The notes under the pieces: generated by a model | The model's input: the letters and a program-made list of their open reading frames with translations, nothing else | The model's database searches: none | Told to the model about the DNA's origin: nothing | NCBI RefSeq assembly: GCF_000725125.1 | Contig: NZ_JFCB01000012.1 | Span: 1-64,000 of the forward strand | Origin: Streptomyces toyocaensis | GTDB taxonomy: Bacteria; Actinomycetota; Actinomycetes; Streptomycetales; Streptomycetaceae | Length of the DNA stretch: 64,000 nt | Direction: 5' to 3' | Translations under genes and position numbers: made by a program | Shown: positions 38,429 to 46,663 of the stretch, piece by piece | How the letters are laid out: every line of letters begins with the position of its first letter | How positions within the stretch are numbered: the first letter of the stretch is position 1

Positions 38429-39067
38429 ATGGTGCTAGCAGCGACGAATACAAGCAGTGCAGGGGCGCTTCCGGCTGCCGCAGTGGTAGCAGCGTGCGCC
38501 CTGCTGTTCACCATCGCCTCATTCTGGTGGCTCAACGCGCGTCAGGGGGTGCTCAAGTCTTACACCCCTCACTCGTTCGCTGCGGCGATAACACCCAGCA
38601 AGACGCTCATTCGGATCCCGCTAGTCTTCTTCAATACCGGACCGAAGCCAGTCATCGTACAAAATTTGCGATTGACTCTCTCGACTTCTTCACAAGATAA
38701 AGCCACGCTACCCTGGAGCACTACTCGCGACAGGATTAGACCTGAAACAAATGACGACCCTCGACTTCCTAGCGTTTTCGTGGTGTCGGGTCGGTCTGCC
38801 ATTCAAGCGTTCGTAGAATTCAGCACCCCGTTCCCTAATTTCACCCCTGAGCATCGAGAGCATCAGGCAACAATCGAATGCAAGCTCGGCCATAAGAAGG
38901 ATTGGAGCAATCTCCTGACCTTTCCGATCCAGCTCGGAAACATCACCAGCCCCGGGGCGTACATCGCTTACAGCAATGAGCCCGGGGAAATTACCGAGCA
39001 AGACCGAGTCAAAGCCGCGACCATCCTCGAACAGTTGAGATCGACGAGCGACCCCACCTTAGACTGA
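38429..39067 (+). CDS. AICE cargo B: single-pass membrane protein of unknown family
   Basis: This encodes 212 residues from ATG 38429; no good ribosome site is seen. One membrane helix lies at about 14-36 (PAAAVVAACALLFTIASFWW), followed by WLNARQGVLKSY. The rest (about 50-185) is polar and strand-rich, with FFNTGPKPVIVQNLRLTL and a C-terminal charged helix (TEQDRVKAATILEQL). GC is clearly below that of neighbouring genes and codon choice is less biased, so it is recently acquired. It is followed 37 bp later by cargo C on the same strand. No function can be assigned. Confidence 0.75.
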   Translation: MVLAATNTSSAGALPAAAVVAACALLFTIASFWWLNARQGVLKSYTPHSFAAAITPSKTLIRIPLVFFNTGPKPVIVQNLRLTLSTSSQDKATLPWSTTRDRIRPETNDDPRLPSVFVVSGRSAIQAFVEFSTPFPNFTPEHREHQATIECKLGHKKDWSNLLTFPIQLGNITSPGAYIAYSNEPGEITEQDRVKAATILEQLRSTSDPTLD

Positions 39068-39104
39068 CAGATAGCACCCGTCACAAGACAGACTAGGACC
39101 GTAC

Positions 39105-39893
39105 ATGCCCATCCCCTCTCTCCCTCGATTCCTCTACCTGGACGACAAAGGACTTGGGGAATACCTTTCCGTAGTAGAGGAAGGACTTTCCGATGAGTCA
39201 AAGATGCGGCGTTCGTCTAGCGCGGGTGCAATAAGTTCCGCTGCTCTAGGGGAACCTGCAAGCAGTGACTCCACATCCGAGGAAGAGCGGGTCATCCGCG
39301 AGACGGCTAGTCAGCGCTTCATTCGCCTGATCACTGCACTCGACGCAGCTTCCTCTCGATGGCGTTATCGCGATGTCGAGGACCTGGGAGAGGAATTCGA
39401 CACGATCAGCGTGGCAGATATCATGCAAGTGCAGTGTGAGGTGGAAATTCCCCCCTTTGTACGAATGTTCAGCCAGCCGGATCAGCTGGATGACATGGTG
39501 AACATGATCGAAGCCTTCCGAGCAATGGCTCCCATGCTGGGCCAAGACCTCGAAGGGATGCCCGGGAAGAAGGAAACGAAAGCCTTCCGCGATTTCGGCA
39601 AAGCGATGAAATCAGATGTGGTCATCGTCGGCGACCAGGAAGACGGCGGACCTCAAGTCACCGGCAAGCTCCATAAGGACTATATTCGCGACGAGATTGA
39701 GGGAGAGGTTTTCATCCTAGGGAAGGTCGCCAAGCGACTGAAAGACGGTGAAACCCACTCTCTTCTGGCGATTCCTGGCGCATCCTTGATGAGTCGACAG
39801 CAACGCAGGCAAGCTGCTCGACAAGAACAGACCGACGAGACGACTCTGGTCGGCCCAGCCCTAACACTCGACATTCTCGCGATCTACCGCTGA
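39105..39893 (+). CDS. AICE cargo C: DUF6414-like protein
   Basis: This encodes 262 residues from ATG 39105 with AGGA upstream. The N-terminus RFLYLDDKGLGEYLSVVEEG matches the start of DUF6414 proteins (F-I/L-Y-L-D-x3-L-x2-Y-L-S), which occur in phage-rich and accessory loci and have no established function. A Ser/Glu-rich stretch (40-65) is followed by FDTISVADIMQVQCEVEIPPFVR and, later, SDVVIVGDQEDGGPQVTG. A basic Gln/Arg helix (SRQQRRQAARQEQ) lies near the end. It is low in GC like cargo B and probably works with it. Confidence 0.72.
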   Translation: MPIPSLPRFLYLDDKGLGEYLSVVEEGLSDESKMRRSSSAGAISSAALGEPASSDSTSEEERVIRETASQRFIRLITALDAASSRWRYRDVEDLGEEFDTISVADIMQVQCEVEIPPFVRMFSQPDQLDDMVNMIEAFRAMAPMLGQDLEGMPGKKETKAFRDFGKAMKSDVVIVGDQEDGGPQVTGKLHKDYIRDEIEGEVFILGKVAKRLKDGETHSLLAIPGASLMSRQQRRQAARQEQTDETTLVGPALTLDILAIYR

Positions 39894-40189
39894 CGTATTT
39901 GCAGAGGTCGGCAGCCACAGAAGGGGGCTCCCTCTTCACGCCCGCAGCCGCCGGGCGCGGCCAGCCGAGGCCAGACAGGAGGCAGGCCGTGCCGCAGCGG
40001 CGGCGCGGCCGTGCGGGCGCTTACTGCAGGAAGGAAATGCGCACAGCGCTGGGAGGACGGCGATCCTCAAGACCAGCCAATTTATCGCGTGTCCGTCCCG
40101 CGCGATATGCGCCATCGCCGGGTATGGCATGCGTCGCGCGCAGGTTGACCGGAGGTGGACTAAGAGCTCACAGGGTGCCCGTGGCACCG

Positions 40190-40855
40190 TCATCTCCACA
40201 CTGCGGTGTCTGTCACGAGCCGACTTGTGAACCCGGCATCCCGCAGGCGCTCGTACGCTGCAGCCACGTCCTTGGGCACGCGCTGCTCGATCATGAATCC
40301 TTGCTGTGGGTAAATCATGAGTCGCTGCTGCGCGCCCGCCAACATGTCGATGACCAGGCGGGCGTCTCCGATTGAGTCGACGTAGTCAGCCAGGGTCATG
40401 GGGGTGGATGCGTTAACCCACTCCACTTCGGGCCACAGTTTGCGGGCAGTCGCGTAGGCCCGTCGTTCCTCATACGGCTTGCTGATCAGCAGGACGGACG
40501 AGACGGCGGCCAGGTGTTCCTCGATCAGCGCGCGAGAGAAGCGGATGTTCTCTCCTGTGTTCCGGGCCCGCGGCTCGACGAGGATGACATCAGCCGGCAC
40601 TCCCAGTTCCATCGCCCGCTCGCGGTAGTGCTCAGCCTCGCCACGCGGCATGCGGTCGCGTGTGGTGCGGCTGGTCGCCCCGGTGAAGACGATCAGCGGC
40701 ATCATCCCCCGGTGGTAGAGATCAGCGGTTGTGTCCGCGACTCCGAGGTCATGACTGCCGAGTCCGATCGCAACAGAGCACGGACGCAGCTCGTGACCCA
40801 TCTGCTGAAAGTCCCAGAGCCGTTGAGCGTCGGCCCATGCCTGCGCTGAGATCAC
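40190..40855 (-). CDS. YdcF/DUF218 (ElyC-like) family protein
   Basis: This encodes 221 residues from GTG 40855, overlapping the GntR stop (GTGA), so it is coupled to the repressor. The DUF218 core is visible: VAIGLGSHDLGVADTTADLY, PLIVFTGATSRT, GEAEHYRERAMELGVP and VEPRARNTGENIRFSRALI. No signal peptide is found, so this copy is cytosolic, unlike envelope ElyC/SanA. GntR-YdcF pairs recur in Streptomyces mobile elements; the biochemical role is unknown. Confidence 0.85.
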   Translation of the reverse strand: MISAQAWADAQRLWDFQQMGHELRPCSVAIGLGSHDLGVADTTADLYHRGMMPLIVFTGATSRTTRDRMPRGEAEHYRERAMELGVPADVILVEPRARNTGENIRFSRALIEEHLAAVSSVLLISKPYEERRAYATARKLWPEVEWVNASTPMTLADYVDSIGDARLVIDMLAGAQQRLMIYPQQGFMIEQRVPKDVAAAYERLRDAGFTSRLVTDTAVWR

Positions 40856-41646
40856 TTGCTCTCGTCCTCCGCTTCTGCTGAGTCGGGGACCTTGAAGTCG
40901 TACGTCCAGGCGAAGCGCGTCGCAGCGTGAACGCCGATCGCGAACTCCACCACGGTGCCATCGGCCGTATACGTTGTCCGGTGCAGCTCCACCACCCATT
41001 CGCCCGGCGCGAGCTGGAGGAGCTGGACTTCGTCCGCCGTGGGGATGCGGGCGAACAGCGTCTCCTGCATGTGGTCGATCTCGTATCCGGCGTCGTACAG
41101 GACACGGAAGCCACCGCCTCGCCCGGCGGGCCCTGGCGTCGGGTCGACGATGCGCGTCCCTTCCACGTGCTCGGGACGGTAGTAGCTCGTCAGCGTGTGC
41201 GTCGGCTGCGAGCCCTCCTTGACCACGCGCGCACGTGCGTAGACCTCTGCGCCCTCTGGCAGACCGTGCGCCTGAGCGACGACGGCTGGCGCCGGGACAC
41301 GGCTGACGGTCTGGGTCTGTTCGTTCCGCTTGTACGTACGTCCGGACGCCACGCGGTCCGCGATGAACGCCACTTCATCGCCATCCCGCCACTTGGCCTT
41401 GTCGTATCGCGTGATGCCGAGCCGCTTGAGCGGGGCCCGCTCGCGGACGACCGTGCCGTGTCCGCGCGACGACGTGACCAGCCCTTCGGCTTCCAACGCC
41501 TTGTAGGCCGCATGGACCGTGGACTTCGAGCCTTCGCCCGCTTCCACTAGGTCCCTGATCTGCGGCAACTGAGCACCGGGCGCGTACTCGCCATTCCTGA
41601 TCTGTTCGGCCAGCCGGTCCGCAAGCTCCCGCCACTTGGGCGCCAT
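40852..41646 (-). CDS. GntR/UTRA repressor (KorSA-type element regulator)
   Basis: This encodes 264 residues. The N-terminal winged HTH reads LAEQIRNGEYAPGAQLPQ, then GSKSTVHAAYKALEAEGLV and RGHGTVV. The C-terminal UTRA-like ligand domain contains TLTSYYRPEHVEGTRIVDPTP and EWVVELHRTTYTADGTVVEF. In pSAM2, KorSA of this family represses its own gene and the activator of transfer and replication. Three copies of a CAGTCC-type operator lie directly upstream, so autoregulation is likely. It is the master switch candidate of the AICE. Confidence 0.9.
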   Translation of the reverse strand: MAPKWRELADRLAEQIRNGEYAPGAQLPQIRDLVEAGEGSKSTVHAAYKALEAEGLVTSSRGHGTVVRERAPLKRLGITRYDKAKWRDGDEVAFIADRVASGRTYKRNEQTQTVSRVPAPAVVAQAHGLPEGAEVYARARVVKEGSQPTHTLTSYYRPEHVEGTRIVDPTPGPAGRGGGFRVLYDAGYEIDHMQETLFARIPTADEVQLLQLAPGEWVVELHRTTYTADGTVVEFAIGVHAATRFAWTYDFKVPDSAEAEDESK

Positions 41647-41678
41647 GCAGCACTCCTCTCGACACGGACAAGTGAAAC

Positions 41679-41753
41679 ACAGTCCCAGGACTGTTGACAG
41701 TCCTGGGACTGTGCGTCACAGTCTTGCTCAGCGGCTCGCAGTCCTGGGACAGC
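41679..41753. promoter_or_regulatory. GntR operator array overlapping a divergent promoter
   Basis: ACAGTCCCAGGACTGT (41679-41694) and its reverse complement ACAGTCCTGGGACTGT (41697-41712) form a perfect 34-bp inverted repeat with a TG centre. A third partial site, CAGTCCTGGGAC, lies at 41739-41750. A consensus -35 TTGACA (41694-41699) sits between the two, with CACAGT 17 bp later as -10, firing rightward towards the transfer genes. Occupation would block both directions. Confidence 0.8.
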
Positions 41754-42161
41754 GGGTATGGACGGCTCTCCTTGGGCTGTCCGCACGCAGGGCGGAGGAC
41801 GCTGCAAGACCGCCCGTCAAGGCCAGGGGACAGGGCTTCGGCCCGACTGGCGAGGTGGCCCGGTGACCGCGAGCAACGGCCGGAGAGTGGGGCTTCGGGC
41901 CCCCTTGCAGCTCAGTCACACCCGTTCTCTCCAGGAGTTCTCATGCGTCAACGACAGCTCTGGGCGTCGCCGTGATGGACCGGCCGGCGGCGCCGGGCAG
42001 TAGTTCGGTCCGCTTTCTGGTCTCGCAGCGCTGACGCTGCGACCGGCTGCCTCTCCCGCCCGTCCCGCCCACTTGTGCGGGCCGTACGGGCGGGAGTGCG
42101 GGGAGCCGGGGCCCGCTGTCCGGGCCGGTCTCCACTCCCAACCATGTCTGAGAGGACTGCC
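41754..42161 (+). other. Long structured leader of the transfer operon, 408 bp
   Basis: No convincing full gene is present. Dyads occur at 42026-42041 (GCAGCG/CGCTGC) and 42053-42096 (11-bp stem CTCCCGCCCGT with its complement), suggesting an attenuator. A ten-codon frame with a good ribosome site lies at 41943. Confidence 0.45.
41943..41975 (+). CDS. Possible ten-residue leader peptide
   Basis: ATG 41943 lies 5 nt after AGGAG (41933-41937) and encodes MRQRQLWASP before TGA. The site is better than many real ones nearby. It could be an upstream ORF in the structured leader; coding is unproven. Confidence 0.35.
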   Translation: MRQRQLWASP

Positions 42162-42350
42162 ATGCCGCGCTGGAGCTTCACGTTCACCGCGACCGTGACC
42201 GACCTGAAGACCGACGAGCGCGAGCAGATCACCGACACCGCGCACTTCGACTTCCCGATCACCCGGGCCGACGCGCTGTCCGTGATCCGCCGGGAGCTGC
42301 GCTGCCGTAACAAGGCCGTCACCGCCCTACGCATCACCGGCACGAACTGA
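42162..42350 (+). CDS. Small AICE protein, unknown
   Basis: This encodes 62 residues from ATG 42162, chosen by AGAGGA 5 nt upstream (ATG 42144 also in frame). A strand-rich N-terminus (WSFTFTATVTDL) is followed by a basic helix (DALSVIRRELRCRNKAVTAL). It is the first gene of the run leading to traB. No family is recognised; similar small proteins accompany AICE transfer genes. Confidence 0.65.
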   Translation: MPRWSFTFTATVTDLKTDEREQITDTAHFDFPITRADALSVIRRELRCRNKAVTALRITGTN

Positions 42351-42438
42351 CCCACACCCCGCCAACGGCGAGCGGCTCCCGGGATGCCCCCCCGGGAGCC
42401 GCGACGGGCCGTCCAACCTGTGAGAGGAACACGACCCA

Positions 42439-42708
42439 ATGAAGCACATCGTCACTGTTCAGGACGCCGTTACCGCGTTCGCCGACTTCATGGAGCCGAC
42501 GAACGCGGAACTGGACGCGATCGAGCGGGAGATGCCCGTCATCCTGGCGGACGTCGAGCTGCTGGACGCGCACATCGTCACCCTGGACCGCACGCCGACC
42601 GAGCTGGACAACCGGCGCATCCGCCGGGCCCGCCGCCGCGCCCTCGCCGCCCGCGTCGCCCTCCTCAACCGGGCGGCCGGGGCGAGCCTTCCGGGAGGTG
42701 CCGCGTGA
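42439..42708 (+). CDS. DUF6284-like AICE protein
   Basis: This encodes 89 residues with GAGAGGAACACGACCCA upstream. The conserved-looking core FADFMEPTNAELDAIEREMP and ILADVELLDAHIVTLDR matches small DUF6284 proteins found in Streptomyces plasmids and AICEs. A basic Arg-rich C-terminus follows. It overlaps the next gene by 4 bp (GTGA). The function is unknown, probably linked to transfer or maintenance. Confidence 0.75.
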   Translation: MKHIVTVQDAVTAFADFMEPTNAELDAIEREMPVILADVELLDAHIVTLDRTPTELDNRRIRRARRRALAARVALLNRAAGASLPGGAA

Positions 42709-43565
42709 GGGCCAAGACCGTTCTTCCGGCCGTCGCGATGACGGCCGTCTCCATGGTCCTCACGCTGGCCGTGGTGGTGATGTGGCTCGGGCCGGTCATG
42801 CCGTGGCTGGTTGCGCTGGTCGTGGGTCTCGGTATTGACGGGGGATGGCTGGCCACCCTCGCCTACGAACGACGGCTCGCCGCGCAGGGCGACCACAACC
42901 GGGCCGTGACCGCCGTCGGCTGGTCCTTCGGCGTGATTGCGTCCGGGGTCCTGGTCGCCCACGCGCTCACGGCCGAGGAGTCCGCCGGGGCGTGGCTGGC
43001 GGTGGCTTGGCTGCCGATCGCGGCCAAGGCCCTGTGGCTGGTCCACGGTCTGTGGGAGCGCACCGCGCTCACCCCGGTTGCCCTGGACGCGATCCGCGGG
43101 ATTCAGCAGGAGGCGCGCGACGAGGCGGCCGTGGCCCGCGCCCGGCTGCGGGCGGAAGCTGCCACAGAGGAGACTCGGCTGACGGCCGTGACGGAAGCGG
43201 GGGCCCGCGTCGCGCGCGTCCAGGCACGGACCGCGCAGACCCTCTCCGGGGCGTGGTCGACGCTGGAGACGGCCCGCGCGGGTGAGGAGACCGGCAGGGC
43301 GCTGACCAGCGTGACGGGCCGCGTCACACCCGGCGTCACGCCCCGCTGGGAGCTCCCGATTTGGGGCCCGACGGAGCCGCTCACGTCCCGCTCGCTGGAA
43401 GCCGCACCCGCGCTCACCGATGAGGCGCTGGACGTCCTCGTCGACGAGATCCGGCACAGCGAGACCCCGGCTCTCTCCTACCGGGAGATGGCCGCCCGCT
43501 TCCGGGCCGCCGGTCACTCCGCATCCGAGGTCCGCTTGCGGGCCGCGTGGAAGCGCGTCGCGTGA
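42705..43565 (+). CDS. Spread-type membrane protein with cytoplasmic helical tail
   Basis: This encodes 286 residues from GTG 42705 (GGGAGGTG upstream). Four membrane helices are visible (about 6-28, 30-52, 64-82, 92-110), resembling the DUF2637/SpdA-SpdB class that helps plasmid spread between mycelial compartments. A long Ala/Arg/Glu-rich coiled-coil region (about 118-185) and a small helical C-terminal unit (LSYREMAARFRAAGHSASEVRLRAAW, possibly wHTH) follow. It is coupled to the genes on both sides by overlaps. Confidence 0.75.
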   Translation: MRAKTVLPAVAMTAVSMVLTLAVVVMWLGPVMPWLVALVVGLGIDGGWLATLAYERRLAAQGDHNRAVTAVGWSFGVIASGVLVAHALTAEESAGAWLAVAWLPIAAKALWLVHGLWERTALTPVALDAIRGIQQEARDEAAVARARLRAEAATEETRLTAVTEAGARVARVQARTAQTLSGAWSTLETARAGEETGRALTSVTGRVTPGVTPRWELPIWGPTEPLTSRSLEAAPALTDEALDVLVDEIRHSETPALSYREMAARFRAAGHSASEVRLRAAWKRVA

Positions 43566-43921
43566 TGCGGGCGCTGCCGGTGTTCCGGTGGCGCCTCGCC
43601 CCGGACGGCTACGCCACCCGCCGCCAACTCCGCGCCCAAGGGCTCCGGCCCGGCGGTCAGGACGTGGCCGCGCAACTCGAACGCCCCCGCCGCCGGCGCG
43701 GCCCGCTGGTCGCCTACCTCTACCGCGTCGACCTGGCCGTGCCGGTCCGGCCCATGACCCCGGCCCGCAGGGCGGCGCTCGCCAAGGCCAACGCCGCCCG
43801 CCGCACCTGCCCCGCATGCCGGCGCGATGCCGGATACGTCATCCCCACCACGCTGGGCACGTGCGTGCCCTGCGCCTACCCCGACCCGAACGGGCCGGAA
43901 GGGAGCACACGTCATGAGTAA
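43565..43921 (+). CDS. RRQRL-motif zinc-binding protein
   Basis: This encodes 118 residues from ATG 43565, overlapping the preceding stop. DGYATRRQLRAQGLRPGGQ carries the RRQ(R)L-type motif, and the four cysteines CPAC (82-85) and C100/C103 (GTCVPC) form a zinc knuckle. Such small proteins are specific to Streptomyces AICEs and plasmids and may bind DNA. It overlaps the next gene by 8 bp. Confidence 0.8.
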   Translation: MRALPVFRWRLAPDGYATRRQLRAQGLRPGGQDVAAQLERPRRRRGPLVAYLYRVDLAVPVRPMTPARRAALAKANAARRTCPACRRDAGYVIPTTLGTCVPCAYPDPNGPEGSTRHE

Positions 43922-44231
43922 CGCTGACCTGCGGCGCCTGGACCGCGAGATCCGGCTGACGACGAAGAAGCTGGAAGCGGTCCGGCGGGGTGAGTTGTGG
44001 CCGCTGAACGGCCGCGAGCGTCGCGCCATGCTCCGCGCCGCCGCCAGTGGCACCTACCGCGTCGCACGGGGCCGCAGCACCGGCCGCGCGGAGCAGCAGA
44101 TCGAGTCCACCGGCAGCGCTGCTGAGATGCGGCTGACCGCGGAATTGAACGCGTTGCACGGCGAGCGGCAGCGGCTCATCACCGAGGCCGCCCGCGCCAA
44201 GGCCGCCAAGAAGTCCTCCGGCTGGTGGTGA
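43914..44231 (+). CDS. Small basic helical AICE protein
   Basis: This encodes 105 residues from ATG 43914 (GGAAGGGAG upstream). It is strongly charged and mostly helical (LRRLDREIRLTTKKLEAVRRG; MRLTAELNALHGERQRLI), probably coiled coil. It ends KKSSGWW. It is coupled to the zinc-binding gene. No named family is recognised. Confidence 0.7.
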   Translation: MSNADLRRLDREIRLTTKKLEAVRRGELWPLNGRERRAMLRAAASGTYRVARGRSTGRAEQQIESTGSAAEMRLTAELNALHGERQRLITEAARAKAAKKSSGWW

Positions 44232-44249
44232 CCAGCCAACCCCCCGCAC

Positions 44250-44290
44250 GCCGGGGTGGCCGCTCTTTCCACGGACCTGGCCACCCCGGC
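44250..44290 (+). terminator. Hairpin between the small genes and traB
   Basis: A 12-bp perfect stem (44250-44261 with 44279-44290) and a 17-nt loop lie 49 bp before traB. It may attenuate transcription into traB. Confidence 0.55.
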
Positions 44291-44338
44291 TCTCCCTCAC
44301 TCCCGCCCCCCAAGGGGGCAGTCAGGAGCACCTGCAGC

Positions 44339-46456
44339 ATGTCTGAGAACGTCTTTCACCTCCACAAGCACACCGACACACCGGCGGCCGTCGACAACGC
44401 CCCGACGGTGCTCACCGTGGCTCCGGACGCGCCGCCCGCCCGGCCGGTGCCGCTGTGGGTGCGCTCCGGCCGCGCGGTGAAGCACGCGGTCACGCACGAG
44501 CGCACCCGGGCGGCCGGCCGTTCTGTCGTCCGGCACGGCCTCTACACGTTCAACGGCGGGCGGATCGTGGCCCGCCGCACCTGGGACGGCCGCACCGGAG
44601 CCCGCTACGAGCGCATGATCCGGGCCGCCGAGGCCGCGGGGAACCTGGAAGCGGCCGAGGAGTGGGAGGAGCGGTTGCAGCGCTTCCGCGCCGCCCGACA
44701 CCACCGCCGCATGGACCTCCTGCACTCCCCGGTCGACGCCGCCAAGGGCGTGGCCGTCGGGGCCGGCATGAGCATCGGCGTGTTGGTCGCCCTCGGAGTA
44801 GTGATGGCGATCAGCACGGAGAACGTCGGGCACGTCGTCACGCCTCTGTCGGCGACCATCGACTTCATCGCCTTACTGATCCGCATCGTGCAAGTGGTGT
44901 GGGGCCCGGCGGTCACGATCGGCCCGTTCCTCGCCCTGCTCGCCGTGTGGTCGGTCGGCCGCAAGCAGCAGGCCGCACCCCAGTGGGCCCTCCCTGCGAA
45001 CGTCCGCAACGGCGAGGGGGAGCCGATCACGCCGTCCATCGTGGTCAAGGCACTGCGCGACCTCGGGGTGCCCGCCCTGGCCCGTGCCATCAAGGAGATG
45101 GGCGACGCCGGCGCGAGCATGCTCGGGCCTATCACCATTGCCGGATGCGGCGTGGAGGTCGACGTCACGCTTCCCTCGGGGGTGTCGACCAACGAGGTGC
45201 AGAGCAAGCGCAGGAAGCTCGCCGAGAACCTGACCCGGCACGAGCACGAGGTGTTCATCACCATCCCGCAGGCCGCCCGCACCGTGCGGCTGTGGATCGC
45301 CGACTCGGGGGCGCTGGACGAGCCGATCGGCCCGTCTCCGCTGGTCACCGACGAGACGATGACCGCCGACTACGCCAAGGGCAAGGCCCCGTGGGGGCAG
45401 GACCTGCGCGGCGACGCCGCCGCCCTGTCCCTCTACCAGCGCCACCTGCTCATCACCGGCCTGTCGAACCAGGGCAAGACCGTGGCCCTGCGCTCCCTGG
45501 CCCTGTGGCTGTCGCTGGACCGGTCGGTGCAGTTCCTCATGGGTGACCTCAAGGGCGTGGGCGACTGGGCCATGTTCGACGGACTCGCCACCACCCTCAT
45601 CCAGGGCCCGACGGATGAGCACGTGATCCAGGTGACCGAGATGGTCGAGAGCGCGGTGGACGAGATGAACCGCCGTATCCAGGCCCCGCCCGGCACCACC
45701 TTCCCGCCGCTCATCGTGCTGGTCGACGAGGCGCAGGTGGCGTTCATGTGCCCGGCCAAGGACGCCGACAAGCGCCCCTACGGCGGGTCCAAGGCCAACA
45801 GTCGGTACTTCATGGCCGTCCGCAAGATTCACAACCAGGGTCGGGCCGTGAACGTGCTGATGTGGCAGGGCACGCAGGACCCGACCAACGAGAACCTGCC
45901 CAAGCTGGTGCGCGAGGGCGCCCACACCCGCGCCTCCCTCGCCCTCGGTACCGAGTCGCAGGCCCGCATGGCGCTGGGGGACAAGGCCGTCGACGGCGGC
46001 GCCGCCCCCAACCTGCTCCGGCCCGGACTGGACCGGGGAACCCTGGTGGTTGCCTCCGACGGGATCACCATCCCGGCCGGACAGTCGTCCATCACGGTGC
46101 GCACGCACTACATCGACGACGACGCCGCCACCGCCATCACCGACCGAGCCAAGGCCATGCGCGACGGCGTCACCACCCTGCACGCCATCGACCGGGGCGA
46201 GGAGCGTGACCCGCTCGCCGACATCGCCGCCGTCATCGGTGACGCTCCCCGCGTCCGCACCAAGGACGTCCTCGCCCGGCTCGCCACCCGGAACCCGGGC
46301 GCCTACGGCGAGTGGTCGTTCATCGACCTCAAGCGCGTCCTGGACGACGCCGGCGCCGAGCCGTACAAGTCCGACGGCGTGATGGTCGTCGCCCGCGACC
46401 GCGTCGCCCGCGCCCTCGCCAACCGCGACACCGACGGTTCCGCTTCCGCCGACTGA
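44339..46456 (+). CDS. TraB-type FtsK/SpoIIIE DNA translocase
   Basis: This encodes 705 residues from ATG 44339 (AGGAG 9 nt upstream). One protein of this class suffices for AICE transfer of double-stranded DNA between mycelia. Membrane helices lie at about 136-158, 170-188 and 190-206. The ATPase core has Walker A GLSNQGKTV (374-382) and Walker B LIVLVDEAQ (458-466). The C-terminal 65 residues (VRTKDVLARLA... GAYGEWSFIDLKRVLDDAG) form a winged HTH like the one that reads 8-bp transfer repeats in pSVH1 TraB. Leu179 is encoded by TTA (44873-44875), the codon that needs the bldA tRNA in Streptomyces. Confidence 0.9.
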   Translation: MSENVFHLHKHTDTPAAVDNAPTVLTVAPDAPPARPVPLWVRSGRAVKHAVTHERTRAAGRSVVRHGLYTFNGGRIVARRTWDGRTGARYERMIRAAEAAGNLEAAEEWEERLQRFRAARHHRRMDLLHSPVDAAKGVAVGAGMSIGVLVALGVVMAISTENVGHVVTPLSATIDFIALLIRIVQVVWGPAVTIGPFLALLAVWSVGRKQQAAPQWALPANVRNGEGEPITPSIVVKALRDLGVPALARAIKEMGDAGASMLGPITIAGCGVEVDVTLPSGVSTNEVQSKRRKLAENLTRHEHEVFITIPQAARTVRLWIADSGALDEPIGPSPLVTDETMTADYAKGKAPWGQDLRGDAAALSLYQRHLLITGLSNQGKTVALRSLALWLSLDRSVQFLMGDLKGVGDWAMFDGLATTLIQGPTDEHVIQVTEMVESAVDEMNRRIQAPPGTTFPPLIVLVDEAQVAFMCPAKDADKRPYGGSKANSRYFMAVRKIHNQGRAVNVLMWQGTQDPTNENLPKLVREGAHTRASLALGTESQARMALGDKAVDGGAAPNLLRPGLDRGTLVVASDGITIPAGQSSITVRTHYIDDDAATAITDRAKAMRDGVTTLHAIDRGEERDPLADIAAVIGDAPRVRTKDVLARLATRNPGAYGEWSFIDLKRVLDDAGAEPYKSDGVMVVARDRVARALANRDTDGSASAD

Positions 46457-46460
46457 CGAC

Positions 46461-46638
46461 AGGGAGCCGACCCGCGACGGGTCAGGGAGACAGGGAGAAC
46501 TCCCTGACCGCCTCCCTGACCCGCCTCCCTGGCCCTGACCTGCCCAAATGATCGTTCAGGGAGTCAGGGAGGCACGCAGGTCAGACCCCCGACACACCCC
46601 GCCATACGGCACCCCGAAGGGGGTGTCTCCGCCTCCCT
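46461..46638 (+). repeat. AGGGAG repeat array, candidate transfer locus (clt)
   Basis: Nine copies of AGGGAG lie in 178 bp. Five are direct (46461, 46484, 46492, 46558, 46566) and four inverted (46500, 46512, 46525, 46633). Several extend to GTCAGGGAG. The array fills the gene-free gap right after traB, where clt lies in related plasmids. Confidence 0.7.
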
Positions 46639-46663
46639 GAGCCAGCACTGGAAGGGATTCCGC

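Noticed and set aside
41694..42003. Several 60-90 codon frames after the GntR operators
   Set aside because: They start within the promoter or lack ribosome sites. Only the ten-codon frame at 41943 has one.
46461..46638. CRISPR-like repeat array
   Set aside because: Repeat units are only 6-9 bp, in both orientations and irregularly spaced, with no cas genes; a protein-binding array fits better.
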